A stretch of 64,000 nucleotides of DNA from Candidatus Muiribacterium halophilum (GCA_023228995.1 JALOAD010000003.1:1-64000); one strand, 5' to 3'. Numbered from the stretch's first letter, positions 17,693-26,853 are shown. A program made the numbers and translations. Notes: generated by a model from the letters alone, not told the origin.

Positions 17693-18760
17693 ATGTATCC
17701 AAAAATAAATATAAATCTTCAAAAAATTACACATAATGCAAAAACAATTCTTAATCAATGTAGAAAACATAATATTGATGTATTTGCTGTTACTAAAGTC
17801 ACATCAGCTGATTTAAAAGTAGCTCAGGCAATTTTAGATGGTGGAATTACAAAATTTGCTGATTCAAGAATTCAAAATATAAAAAAACTAAAAACTAATT
17901 TTCCTAATATTCCCGTAATGCTTCTTAGACTTCCTATGTTTTCTGAAATAGAAGAAATTGTGCAGTATTGTGATTATATACTTGTATCAGAAGAAAAAAC
18001 AATATTAGAACTTGAAAAATATGCAGCTATATACGGCAAATCACCAAAACTTATTCTTATGGTAGACCTTGGAGATCTTCGAGAAGGATTCTGGGCTGAT
18101 ACACTTGACGATTTCTGTGAAATCACTAAAAAAATAACAAATTGTAGAATTGATGGAATGGGCGTAAATCTTGCCTGTTATGGCGGAGTAATTCCAACTG
18201 CTTTAAAAATGAATGATCTTATTTTCCTTGCAAAAGAATTTCAAGAAAAAACCGGAATAACGCTAAAAACTATATCAGGTGGTAACAGTTCGACTCTACC
18301 TCTAGTAATCTCAGATGAAATACCTTTTGATATTAATAATCTTCGAATTGGCGAAGCAATAATGCTAGGAAGAAATGTAATAAATCGTCATCCTTGGCCA
18401 GATACATTTCAGGATACTTTCACTTTTGAAGCTCAGATTATCGAGTTAAAAGAAAAACCTTCTGTACCTCAAGGATTAATTGGTCAAGATGCTTTTGGAA
18501 ATACTCCTGATTATGAAGATAGAGGTGTTCATCACAGAGCAATACTTGGAGCAGGAAGACAAGATATAGCTGTCGATGGTTTAATACCACTTGGCAATTA
18601 CGAAGTGCTTGGAGCATCATCTGACCATATAATTATAGATGTTGAAAAAATACATTCTGATATAAAACTCGGAGATACACTTGAATTCATGCTTTCTTAT
18701 GGAGCTCTTCTTCAAGCTTTTACTTCTGAATATGTCTATAAAAATTATATGGAGGAATAA
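17693..18760 (+). CDS. orr: Ornithine racemase
   Basis: A 355-residue PLP enzyme of the alanine racemase fold that interconverts L- and D-ornithine, supplying the aminomutase. The PLP lysine is K35 in FAVTKVTSAD. ISGGNSSTLPLV and LRIGEAIMLGRN are the phosphate-binding segments. The family assignment to ornithine rather than alanine racemase rests on the operon and on similarity to the N-terminal-domain-type racemases. An AAAGGAG site overlaps the end of the preceding gene. Confidence 0.93.
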   Translation: MYPKININLQKITHNAKTILNQCRKHNIDVFAVTKVTSADLKVAQAILDGGITKFADSRIQNIKKLKTNFPNIPVMLLRLPMFSEIEEIVQYCDYILVSEEKTILELEKYAAIYGKSPKLILMVDLGDLREGFWADTLDDFCEITKKITNCRIDGMGVNLACYGGVIPTALKMNDLIFLAKEFQEKTGITLKTISGGNSSTLPLVISDEIPFDINNLRIGEAIMLGRNVINRHPWPDTFQDTFTFEAQIIELKEKPSVPQGLIGQDAFGNTPDYEDRGVHHRAILGAGRQDIAVDGLIPLGNYEVLGASSDHIIIDVEKIHSDIKLGDTLEFMLSYGALLQAFTSEYVYKNYMEE

Positions 18761-19302
18761 TGATTGAAAAGATTAATTTAATTATTAAAAATATTTATAG
18801 CAGTCCAACAAATTTATTTATATTTAACATTGCATTTCAAGGTCTTAAAATTATATTTATTTCCTTTATAATATTTGCAATAACATCTAAACTCCGAAAT
18901 TTCTTTAGAAAATACGGAGATAAATTCAATGATGCAAGAGATACTTTTTTTAATTTAATCGGAGATATAATCTTTTTTTGCGGACTTTTAGCAATTATAC
19001 TCGTTATATTTAAATTTTTTGGAATAGATCTTAAAGGAATAATTGCCGGAATGGGTTTAACAGGATTTGTACTCGGCATGGCTTTAAAAGATATTCTTTC
19101 AAACCTTGTATCTGGAATGATTATACTTTTTACAAAACCATTTAATATTGGTGATAGTGTTATAATAGGCGGTAAACAAGGAATTGTTTATGAAATAAAT
19201 CTTAGACATATATTATTAACAAATGAGTCAGATTTAATACTTGTACCTACAGCAAGTGCTTTTTCATCAACAATAGTAATAAACAACAAAAAAAATGAAT
19301 AA
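18760..19302 (+). CDS. Short MscS-family mechanosensitive channel
   Basis: A 180-residue protein with membrane helices near 20-43, 66-86 and a pore helix (GIIAGMGLTGFVLGMALKDI), followed by the start of the beta domain (LFTKPFNIGDSVIIGGKQGIVYEINLRHILL). The typical C-terminal alpha/beta domain is absent, so this is a minimal form. The start codon shares a base with the orr stop (TAATG), indicating coupling. A role in osmotic balance or in export of amines or amino acids during ornithine fermentation is inferred from context only. Confidence 0.85.
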   Translation: MIEKINLIIKNIYSSPTNLFIFNIAFQGLKIIFISFIIFAITSKLRNFFRKYGDKFNDARDTFFNLIGDIIFFCGLLAIILVIFKFFGIDLKGIIAGMGLTGFVLGMALKDILSNLVSGMIILFTKPFNIGDSVIIGGKQGIVYEINLRHILLTNESDLILVPTASAFSSTIVINNKKNE

Positions 19303-19785
19303 ATAAAAGAATAGGTTTCGGGAAATACCTGAGTCTGGGGTTTGGGAAAAAACTATAAACTCTCAACTATAACTGCAAACAGTAAAACAAACAATCTTAC
19401 AAAAACTCTAAGTTTGTCATTCTTCATTTTAAACCTTCCAAAATTTTAATATTTTTTGCAAAATTTCAAAAACTACACTTACAATGCCTGCTAAAAAAGC
19501 AGATACTGCACAAAGTGGTAAAAACATATTTACAGAAACAACACAATATATATCCTGACCATTATATAATTCAAACACAATATTCCATAAAAAAGAAAGT
19601 GTTTATAAACATTTTTTATAATTAAAAATTTAGAATTGTAAAGAAAAAAATATTCTTGTGATAAGATTTTTCTACTCTTTTGTAACATAAGGTTTTTAAT
19701 TTTAGGTTTTAACCCTCAACACTTTAACCCTCAACACTTTAACAGCTTTTACCACGACTTCTTAATTTTCAATTTTTAATTTTTC
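19303..19785. other. Intergenic region, low complexity with possible small minus-strand frames
   Basis: Holds no clear gene. The minus strand is open for about 53 codons ending at 19429, with a hydrophobic stretch (MFLPLCAVSAFLAGIVSVVF) but no start signal. This frame ends in GGAAGG, which spaces well to the small ATG at 19427. At 19703-19742 the plus strand has a tandem AACCCTCAACACTTT unit. No terminator with a convincing T run follows mscS. Confidence 0.4.
19353..19427 (-). CDS. Possible 24-residue hydrophobic peptide
   Basis: ATG preceded by GGAAGG at six bases. It encodes M-K-N-D-K-L-R-V-F-V-R followed by a hydrophobic helix (LFVLLFAVIVESL), then TAG. Size and composition fit a small membrane peptide. 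There is no family evidence, and chance cannot be excluded. Confidence 0.25.
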   Translation of the reverse strand: MKNDKLRVFVRLFVLLFAVIVESL

Positions 19786-20553
19786 TTAGTCCCATGCTTC
19801 ACCGATTATATTTAGATCTTTCATTTTTCCTGCTGAAACATAGCCATTAGAATTATCAATTAAAAGATATTTACCTTCAGAAAGTAGTTTTTTACTTATA
19901 TCTTCTTTACCTTTTACTTCAACTTGACCTTTATTTACAGCAACTTTGACAGTAGATGAATCAGTATATTCTACTTTAAATATAGTAAGACCTGAAGATA
20001 TAATATCGATACTTCCCATTGAAGTGTTTATCTTCATATCACCTCTTCCACCAGGAATCTTTGCAATAAAAGAACCAGAGTCAAAATAAAAATCCGCTTC
20101 AATTTGAGTTTCACTAACTGGGAATATTCTTTCAAGCTTTAGTTCAATAGAATTTTTTAACGTAACCGCAATACCATTTCCAAAATCAAGTCTTGCTTTT
20201 CCGTTATCCTCAAGCCTCAAAGAATCGCCTTCCATCAACAATGTTTCATTGTCATCTTCAAAAAAATAATCCTCGCCAGCCCGCATAAAATCAACTCTTC
20301 CAAGATTAGGTATAACTTTAACACTAGCTGCTTTAGCAAGTTTGGCCTGAGTAACTTTTTTTTCTTTTATTACAATTCCTGCCATAAAAATACCAATTAC
20401 AACCAAAACTGCAATTAAAATACCAATTATTCTTATTTTTAATTTTTTAACTTTATCATCTTCAAATTTTTTCTTTTTTTCAACTTCTAATGCTTTTCTT
20501 TTTTTTAATCTATCTCTAGGTGTTTCCATTGACATTTCACGCCACTTTCCCAT
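19786..20553 (-). CDS. Membrane-anchored FecR-domain protein
   Basis: A 255-residue protein. A charged cytoplasmic N-terminus (about 45 residues, Lys-rich) precedes one membrane helix (IRIIGILIAVLVVIGIFMAG). An extracytoplasmic beta-rich FecR-type domain follows: GDSLRLEDNGKARLDFGNGI, VTLKNSIELKL, NTSMGSIDIISSGLTIFKVE, VKVAVNKGQVEVKG. FecR domains sense or bind periplasmic partners; no sigma-factor gene is adjacent. SD GGAGG before ATG. It follows the small TPR-like gene by 15 bp on the same strand, so the two probably form an operon. Confidence 0.75.
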   Translation of the reverse strand: MGKWREMSMETPRDRLKKRKALEVEKKKKFEDDKVKKLKIRIIGILIAVLVVIGIFMAGIVIKEKKVTQAKLAKAASVKVIPNLGRVDFMRAGEDYFFEDDNETLLMEGDSLRLEDNGKARLDFGNGIAVTLKNSIELKLERIFPVSETQIEADFYFDSGSFIAKIPGGRGDMKINTSMGSIDIISSGLTIFKVEYTDSSTVKVAVNKGQVEVKGKEDISKKLLSEGKYLLIDNSNGYVSAGKMKDLNIIGEAWD

Positions 20554-20568
20554 ATATCCTCCGGAAAA

Positions 20569-21057
20569 TTAATTATTCAATGCTTTATTGGATTTTTCCG
20601 CCCATTCTCTATTCCACGGAAAAAAATCATTATCTTTTAATTCAAAACTTTCCATTAACATTTGTCGGCTATTTTTCCTATCTCCTTTCACATAAAAAAG
20701 CCTTCCAAGAAAATATCTTAATTTCGCATCATTTTTTGAAAAACTCTCTTTTAACAGATTATCAAGTAAAAGTTCAGCTTTGTCCAGTTTTTTTGAAAAA
20801 TCTGTTTCTTGTGAATTATAATAACCTTTTTCAAAGAGTGAAATAGATTGTTTTATTGCATCATCAATAGCTTCAATATATTTCTTTTGATTTTCATCTC
20901 TAAACACAAATTTTTTATTATTAAGATAATTAAATTCGCTTTCTATAAAAGCACTTTTATCTTCAATTAAATTATTGCTATTATTATCTTTTTTTACAAC
21001 AAAAATCAGCAACCCTGAAATTAAAAATACAATAAATATATACTTAAACATAGGCAT
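20569..21057 (-). CDS. Small membrane-anchored TPR-like protein
   Basis: A 162-residue protein with an N-terminal membrane anchor (YIFIVFLISGLLIFVV). The rest is helical, with a TPR-like pair near the end (LRYFLGRLFYVKGDRKNSRQ, then MLMESFELKD). The family is not recognised. It immediately precedes the FecR-like gene, which suggests a joint envelope function. No SD is visible before the ATG at 21057 or the in-frame ATG two codons later. Confidence 0.5.
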   Translation of the reverse strand: MPMFKYIFIVFLISGLLIFVVKKDNNSNNLIEDKSAFIESEFNYLNNKKFVFRDENQKKYIEAIDDAIKQSISLFEKGYYNSQETDFSKKLDKAELLLDNLLKESFSKNDAKLRYFLGRLFYVKGDRKNSRQMLMESFELKDNDFFPWNREWAEKSNKALNN

Positions 21058-21200
21058 ATAATAACAGAATAAATAATTTTTTTCATCATTTTACTTTTTT
21101 GTTTCAAAAAAATACATATTCTCAAATTTACACAGTTTTTTAAAACATATCATTTTTTAAAATTACACCTTATTATCAGCTATTTAGTTTTTATTCTTCT

Positions 21201-21214
21201 GGCATAACATTTGC
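21201..21214 (+). promoter_or_regulatory. Sigma-54-type promoter of the comM operon
   Basis: TGGCATAACATTTGCT fits the sigma-54 consensus TGGCAC-N5-TTGC, with GG (21201-21202) and GC (21213-21214) exactly ten bases apart. The predicted +1 is 21226, the first base of the ATG of the next gene, so the message would be leaderless. Confidence 0.65.
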
Positions 21215-21225
21215 TTATAACCAAT

Positions 21226-21510
21226 ATGAAAAAATATAAAAACAAAATTATAACAATTGTTTTCTTTACTTTAATCATTTTCACAACAATAATTTGTTCA
21301 TATCAAAGATATTTATATCTTAAAAAAATTACTTATGAATATTTTTCACATGATTTATATATCTCTAATTTATGCGAAATAAACAATAACAATTCTTATA
21401 TAACTGACAAATACAGTTTAAAAATCAATTTTATCCTTTTTAAAAATTTTTTTAAAGAAGAAGAATTATATATATCGCTAAACAAATTTCTTAAAAAGGA
21501 GATCTTCTAA
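21226..21510 (+). CDS. Small membrane-anchored protein upstream of comM
   Basis: A 94-residue protein with an N-terminal signal-anchor (IITIVFFTLIIFTTIICSY) and a Lys/Asn/Tyr-rich remainder. The family is not recognised. The start at 21226 is the first ATG and coincides with the predicted sigma-54 start site; an upstream TTG at 21211 would fall inside the promoter. The stop shares its last base with the comM ATG, so the two are coupled. A role in DNA uptake or its assembly is inferred from context only. Confidence 0.55.
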   Translation: MKKYKNKIITIVFFTLIIFTTIICSYQRYLYLKKITYEYFSHDLYISNLCEINNNNSYITDKYSLKINFILFKNFFKEEELYISLNKFLKKEIF

Positions 21511-23036
21511 TGTATGTAAATTTCTTTTCGAGTAATCTTGACGGAATTGCTTCAAATATAATCAGAGTTGAGAGTGATATTTTAAGAGGACTTCCAGGTT
21601 TTTCAATAGTTGGATTACCCGATACATCTGTTACAGAAGCTCGAGAAAGAGTTAAAGCAGCTATACAAAATACTGATTTTCAAATTCCGCCAGGACATAT
21701 AACAGTCAATTTAAGTCCCGCAGAAATACGTAAAAACGGATCTAATTTTGATTTACCAATAGCTTTAGCAGTTCTTGCAGCATCAAAAGAACTTTCAAAA
21801 CTAGATGATGAAATTGTTAAAAAAACTATTTTTATAGGAGAACTAGCACTTAACGGAGAGATCAAAGGAGTAAGAGGCGTTTTACCAATGATATTAGATT
21901 GTTATCAAAAAGGTTTTAGAGAATTTGTAATTCCAGAAAAAAACTCCAAAGAAGTTAGCTTATTAAAAAACATCAAAATATACACAGCAAAGTTTTTAAA
22001 AGATGTAATAGACTATATAAAAGGAGATAAAATACTTGAAAAACTTCAGGATACCCCCTTAAACACTTTTAACAAATGTGATTTCCCAGATTTTTCAGAT
22101 GTAAAAGGTCAATTTAGTGCCAAAAGAGCGCTTGAAATATCAGCTTCAGGACGACACAATGTACTTTTTTTGGGAAGCCCAGGTTCTGGTAAAACAATGC
22201 TAGCACGCAGAATCCCTGGAATATTACCTAATATGACTTATGAAGAATGTATTGAAACAACCAAAATATATTCTGTTTGTGGTAAAATCCAAGAAGATAC
22301 TGGAATTGTCGCTGAAAGACCGTTTAGATCACCACATCATACAATATCAGACATTGCACTTGTCGGTGGCGGTTCAAATCCAAAACCAGGTGAAATATCA
22401 TTATCACACAATGGAGTTTTATTTTTAGATGAATTAACAGAATTTAGAAAATCTTCGCTTGAAATATTAAGACAACCTCTTACCGACAAAAAAATATCAG
22501 TATCTAGAGTTAAATACAGCCATGTATTTCCAGCTAATTTTATGCTTGTTGCTGCAGCTAATCCATGTCCTTGCGGGTTTTTATTTGATGATATTAAACA
22601 ATGCACCTGTTCTTGGCAAGAACAGCAAAGATACAAAAATAAATTATCCGGTCCTATTCTTGATAGAATTGATATTTCTATGGAAATTGCTCGTGTTCGT
22701 ACAGAGGATTTATTTTCATTAAATAAAGCAGAAACAAGCTCAGATATTCGTAAAAGAGTTATAAGAACAAATAATATTCAACTAGAACGATATAAAAATG
22801 AGCCTTTTAATTCCAATGCAGATCTTTCTGTAAAAACAACACAAAAACATGCTCATATAACAAAAGATGCTATCAAATTATTAAAAAACACAATAGAACA
22901 AACTGGGATGACTGCAAGAGCATATTTTAAAATAATAAAATTATCAAGAACTATTGCAGATATGGCTGAAAGTGAATTTGTTGAAGAAAACCATATTATG
23001 GAAGCTGTTTTTTATAGAACATTAGATAAATGGTAA
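21510..23036 (+). CDS. comM: ComM/YifB-family AAA+ ATPase
   Basis: A 508-residue Mg-chelatase-like AAA+ protein. Order: an N-terminal Lon-protease-like S5 fold (LPGFSIVGLPDTSVTEARER, INLSP-type ITVNLSPAEIRK), Walker A GSPGSGKT at 222-229, Walker B VLFLDELTEF, and the cysteine pairs NPCPCG and QCTCSWQ of the family. C-terminal lid: TGMTARAYFKIIKLSRTIAD. In naturally competent bacteria ComM is a hexameric helicase that extends heteroduplex during integration of incoming DNA. The start overlaps the upstream small gene. It is transcribed from a sigma-54-type promoter, which is unusual for this gene. Confidence 0.93.
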   Translation: MYVNFFSSNLDGIASNIIRVESDILRGLPGFSIVGLPDTSVTEARERVKAAIQNTDFQIPPGHITVNLSPAEIRKNGSNFDLPIALAVLAASKELSKLDDEIVKKTIFIGELALNGEIKGVRGVLPMILDCYQKGFREFVIPEKNSKEVSLLKNIKIYTAKFLKDVIDYIKGDKILEKLQDTPLNTFNKCDFPDFSDVKGQFSAKRALEISASGRHNVLFLGSPGSGKTMLARRIPGILPNMTYEECIETTKIYSVCGKIQEDTGIVAERPFRSPHHTISDIALVGGGSNPKPGEISLSHNGVLFLDELTEFRKSSLEILRQPLTDKKISVSRVKYSHVFPANFMLVAAANPCPCGFLFDDIKQCTCSWQEQQRYKNKLSGPILDRIDISMEIARVRTEDLFSLNKAETSSDIRKRVIRTNNIQLERYKNEPFNSNADLSVKTTQKHAHITKDAIKLLKNTIEQTGMTARAYFKIIKLSRTIADMAESEFVEENHIMEAVFYRTLDKW

Positions 23037-23048
23037 AAGGGGGAATTT

Positions 23049-23216
23049 ATGAATACAAACGAATCAAATATTACAAAAAAAATAAACGATGCATTTAGAC
23101 TTTCTTATAGAGATAGATTAGATTATATTCTCGAAAAAAAAGCCGAATATTATATGAAACAAAACTGTGATACAAGTATAAAATACTCTCTCAAAAATCT
23201 TATTGAAAAAAATTAA
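23049..23216 (+). CDS. Small conserved-looking protein downstream of comM
   Basis: A 55-residue frame starting ATG with a strong AAGGGGG site five bases upstream, only 12 bases after comM and before its terminator. The peptide is charged and helical (ITKKINDAFRLSYRDRLDYI, then LEKKAEYYMKQ). No family is recognised. The SD, position and codon use make it a real third gene of the comM operon. Confidence 0.65.
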   Translation: MNTNESNITKKINDAFRLSYRDRLDYILEKKAEYYMKQNCDTSIKYSLKNLIEKN

Positions 23217-23260
23217 TTAAATTATATATTTTAGGGGTTAAGAGTTGGAGGTTAAGGGTT

Positions 23261-23302
23261 GTAATCCCAGCATAATTTTTAAGCTGGGATTACAATTTTT
23301 TT
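23261..23302 (+). terminator. Intrinsic terminator of the comM operon
   Basis: GTAATCCCAGC and GCTGGGATTAC form an 11-bp stem around an AT-rich 11-base loop, followed by AATTTTTTT. The stem resembles the core of the dispersed ATCCCGGC palindrome family. Confidence 0.9.
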
Positions 23303-23313
23303 ATTAACTTTTT

Positions 23314-24177
23314 TCAAGCTATTGTTGTAAAAAAATCTGCAATTTCATTTTTCTCTTTAACAATTCCACCAGAAAAACAAAGATTAATCTTTTCGTCTTT
23401 ATTTTCTGTTAATTTTATAGTACCAAGATTACAATTACTAACAATTATTCTAAGTCTATTTTTAAATTCATTAAAATCAGTTTCATTAACATTTGGAACT
23501 ACTATTACAAAACTATTTTCTTCAAATCGTCCAAGATTGTAATAAGGTGCAATAATTGCCTTCAAAGTCTTAGCAATTATATTTAAAACTTTATGACCAT
23601 TTTCAATACCTGATTTTTCACACAATTCTTCGTAATTTTCAATTTTAGCTATAATCATTCCAAAAACAACATTATGTTTTTCAAGTTCATTTATAAGATT
23701 TTCAATTTTTATTTCCATATATTTTTTGTTTGGAAGATTTGTTATATCATCTATAAAAGCTAGTTTTCTAAGTTTATCAGCCATTTCATAAGCACTAATA
23801 GCAGATGAATTATCACTAAATATCTCAACTGCACCAATCATATTTTTATCTTTATCATAAATTGGTGTTGTCTTAAGTCTTACAGGTAATCTAGCTCCAC
23901 TTTTATGAGAAAGATATACTTCAGCCTCTCTTTCAAATCCGTCATTTAAAGTATATTGAAGTGGACAACCACCCTTACACATATTTTCACCACAACCTGA
24001 TATATGATTCAATATATTATCACTACATTTAGAGCCAAGAACTTCCTCTGAATTAAATCCTGTTATTTTTTCAGCACCTTTATTCCAATAAGTAATTTTT
24101 TTTTCTAAATCAACAAAATATATTCCATCTGAAATATTATCTAAAATATTTTTATAAAACTCCAATGTATATTCCAT
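23314..24177 (-). CDS. PAS-GGDEF protein with Cys-rich PAS and degenerate GGDEF
   Basis: A 287-residue cytoplasmic protein. The PAS domain (about 1-125) has the Cys-containing loop C51...H58...C62...C67-x3-C71-P-L, found in a class of PAS domains of c-di-GMP proteins and possibly binding a metal or cofactor. A GGDEF fold follows (FIDDITNLPNKKYM at about 141), but the signature loop is GRFEENSFVIVVP in place of R-[YF]-G-G-D-E-F. Diguanylate cyclase activity is therefore unlikely. The start at 24177 has GGGGG upstream. It is convergent with the comM operon. Confidence 0.75.
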   Translation of the reverse strand: MEYTLEFYKNILDNISDGIYFVDLEKKITYWNKGAEKITGFNSEEVLGSKCSDNILNHISGCGENMCKGGCPLQYTLNDGFEREAEVYLSHKSGARLPVRLKTTPIYDKDKNMIGAVEIFSDNSSAISAYEMADKLRKLAFIDDITNLPNKKYMEIKIENLINELEKHNVVFGMIIAKIENYEELCEKSGIENGHKVLNIIAKTLKAIIAPYYNLGRFEENSFVIVVPNVNETDFNEFKNRLRIIVSNCNLGTIKLTENKDEKINLCFSGGIVKEKNEIADFFTTIA

Positions 24178-24268
24178 TTCACCCCCAAAAAAATTTGATC
24201 TTCTCCTGCTCTTTCTAATCTTTATATTTTTCACTGACCCCGTATCCTAGTTTCATCCCTTAACCCTT

Positions 24269-24751
24269 TCACTCTTTCACAGGTTTTTTCTTAAATTCTG
24301 CTGGAAATATTTGCGATAAAGTTTTTTTTAATTTAATCACAATATTTACATTATCTGCTTCAATTTTAAAATATTCTGCTATTTCTCTACTCTGTGAAAG
24401 AGAATTCACAACTTTTGAAACAAGTTTTCTTTTAGAATATCTTACCATATTAAAAAACATAAAATCATCAATTTTAATTATATATATATCAAGACTTTTT
24501 TTTAATATTGAAAAATAAATTCTAAATGGAAATATCCCATAATTTCCAACAATAATTAGCTTATCTTTATTTCTTCTAAAATCCAGATCTTTAAGCCCAG
24601 CTCTACTATACAATTCTCTGTTTTTATATAATTGTTCTCTAAAAAATTGTTCTGGAATAGAAAAAACAAAATCTTTATCATAAAAAATAAGATCACAATA
24701 ACTATAATTAAATAAAACAAAAAAAATAAAAATCACAAAAAAATATTTCAA
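24269..24751 (-). CDS. Secreted protein of unknown function
   Basis: A 160-residue protein with a signal peptide (YFFVIFIFFVLFNYSYC). The mature part is beta-strand-like (DLIFYDKDFVFSIPEQFFRE, LIIVGNYGIFPFRIYFSIL), reminiscent of DUF2993/LmeA lipid-binding folds, but the match is weak. The start is TTG at 24751 with GGAG upstream (GGAG-N8-TTG). It is followed 90 bp later by the PAS-GGDEF gene on the same strand. Confidence 0.45.
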   Translation of the reverse strand: MKYFFVIFIFFVLFNYSYCDLIFYDKDFVFSIPEQFFREQLYKNRELYSRAGLKDLDFRRNKDKLIIVGNYGIFPFRIYFSILKKSLDIYIIKIDDFMFFNMVRYSKRKLVSKVVNSLSQSREIAEYFKIEADNVNIVIKLKKTLSQIFPAEFKKKPVKE

Positions 24752-24818
24752 ATATTTTTCTCCATATCCCCTTTAACATGAGTCTTCGACTCTCCTGTAA
24801 CATGGTGAGTTTATTTTT

Positions 24819-24871
24819 TTGTCACTTTGTCACACAATGACATGTCACGCCCCACCTGTCACAGTTTTACA
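24819..24871 (+). repeat. TGTCAC-rich dispersed repeat, copy 1
   Basis: Several TGTCAC words and their complement GTGACA/ATGACA within about 53 bp, including TGACATGTCACGCC and CTGTCACAG. A second copy is at 51785-51838. This fills the gap between two minus-strand genes. Confidence 0.6.
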
Positions 24872-24893
24872 TATCACTGGCTTTTACCCAATC

Positions 24894-26853
24894 TTATTCA
24901 TAATAAAATCTGCTTTTTCTCAAACTATAATTAAAACCAAGAAAATACTCTGAACTATAAGCTCTTTCGCCAATAATATCATCATATACAATAAAATAAT
25001 CTTTAGAAACTTCAAGATTCAACCTTGAATTAATAGGAGCAATATACCTAACATTCATGTCAATTTCATAATATCTATCATTATTATTTGAGTAAAATAT
25101 ATCTGAAAAATATTTTAAAGTCTTTGAATTTTTCATTAACTGTTCCTTAGTATAATTAAGTTGAATACCAAGATTATAATCCTGCCCATTTTTAGGGAAA
25201 TTCTGCTGATATGATAATCCAGCATAAAACTCATCCCACTTTTTACCAAAACTTATTTTATAATTAATCGGAATATCATCATTTGCATTTCTAATTAAAG
25301 AAGAATCAATTTTCTGATATATTGTAAGATTTGAAAGACTATTTGTAACACTTGTATATAGCTTAACATCTTTTTTATTAGTGATATTGTCAAGTCTTGA
25401 AAATCTAAATTCAAAAAAATTATTTATATGGCTTTTTTTGACAATAAATATCAAGATCATTTCTAAAATAAATTCTATTTTCTTCTTTTTCTCTGCTGGA
25501 AAGCTTGGATACACCAGTATAAAGCTGTTTTGCTCCATAAGAATCATTTTTAAAAAAAGAAGCAGTTACCTGAGACCTACTATTTCTCATATTTTTGAAA
25601 AATATTTTTTCACTTGTTGTATCATTAAAATGCTTAACAGCATAATTTCTAAGACTATTGATTTTATTTTTTTCCTTCATTATCATTGAAATCTTGATAT
25701 TATTTTTTTGACTAAAAGTAAAATCATTTACAAGAACATTATAGAATAAATTATCTTCAATAACTCTTCCAAAAACTTTATTATCAGGTTCAACTCCATA
25801 TATATAATAATCTTTATGATATACAAATTTTTTAATATTAGAACCTTTTACTCTTACAATATGAAGCGGACCATCATATCTTATAACATCGAATAAATCG
25901 TCCTTTTCTGTATTAAAAGTCCCTGGATTTAAAACTACAAATTCAACATTTGTAGTTTTCCTTAAGCTAGAAAAAAGATATGTTACATATTTTGAAGGAT
26001 TTTCAACATTATATTCTACTTTATATTTAGAATTATTCATAAAAAAATTGTAAATTTTCATATCAGGACCCGGAAGTTTTTCTATAACAAAATTAAGTTG
26101 ATTATCTTTTAAATTTCCACGATAAATATGAGAATAACCCCATGGCAAAACATAAAACTTTGTATTGTTTTTGAATGTTCTTTCTAAAAATTGTAATTTT
26201 TCATACTCTTTTGTTGAAAAAGCAAAAATAAAATCCACACCTTTAACACTTCCAAAAAAATCAAGTAAATCATCTGAAAAATCTTTTCTATTAAGAAAAT
26301 CGCTTAATAATATTATTTGAAAATCCACTTTTCCTTTTAACTCATTAATTGAATTTTGTACTGATTTTTTTAAATCAAAAATTTTTACTTCTTTTAATAT
26401 ATCTCCATGAACCAATATCGAAAGATCTTTTCTTGTAACCCCTATAATACCAATCTTTTTACCCATAAATTCTTTTATAACATAAGGTTTTCCAATATTT
26501 GTATTACACGATAATATATCAATACCAGAAGCAAATTTATTTAAATTTTCCACACCAAAATCAATTTCATGATTACAAACTGCAAGCACATCAAGACCCA
26601 TTTTAGAATAAAGATTCCAAAAATCCTTTCCATTATCTTTAAATGTATATTTATTTGATTCAATAGCATTACCTATATCAATCCATAGATTATCTTCTTC
26701 TTTTAAAAGTGAATACATTGAAAAAAGTCCTGATTCACCAGTTTTTTCACCTAATTTCGCCCTGTTATTACCAGTTATAAATACAGAATCAGCAAAACAA
26801 TTTAAACTCATTAAAAACATAATTAAAATAAAACTCAATAAAAGCCTTTTCAA
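24894..26853 (-). pseudogene. Frameshifted metallophosphatase-like protein with barrel-like C-terminal domain
   Basis: Two overlapping frames make one gene of about 652 residues. The first (26853-25420, TTG start after GGAGG, signal peptide LLLSFILIMFLMSLNCFA) resembles the UshA/5'-nucleotidase fold: MGLDVLAVCNHEIDFG, ILSCNTNIGKPYVIK and a C-terminal-domain-like VRYDGPLHIVRVKGSNIKKF. The metal site is degenerate: the initial D-x-H is absent and the G-D reads IDIGN, though NHEIDFG remains. It continues only if one base of the A7 run at 25432-25438 is skipped, joining the frame to 24894. That part is rich in alternating strands and aromatic residues and ends F-Y-Y-E, like an outer-membrane barrel. 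Either a mutation, phase variation at A7, or a sequencing error. Confidence 0.6.

Noticed and set aside
22370-22390. tRNA-like GGTTCAAATCC
   Set aside because: It lies inside the comM coding sequence and has no cloverleaf around it; no tRNA gene was recognised in the window.
25430-25440. Programmed -1 frameshift on A-AAA-AAG
   Set aside because: The slippery heptamer is present in the right register, but the downstream frame is +1 relative to the first; a -1 slip meets a stop after two codons.
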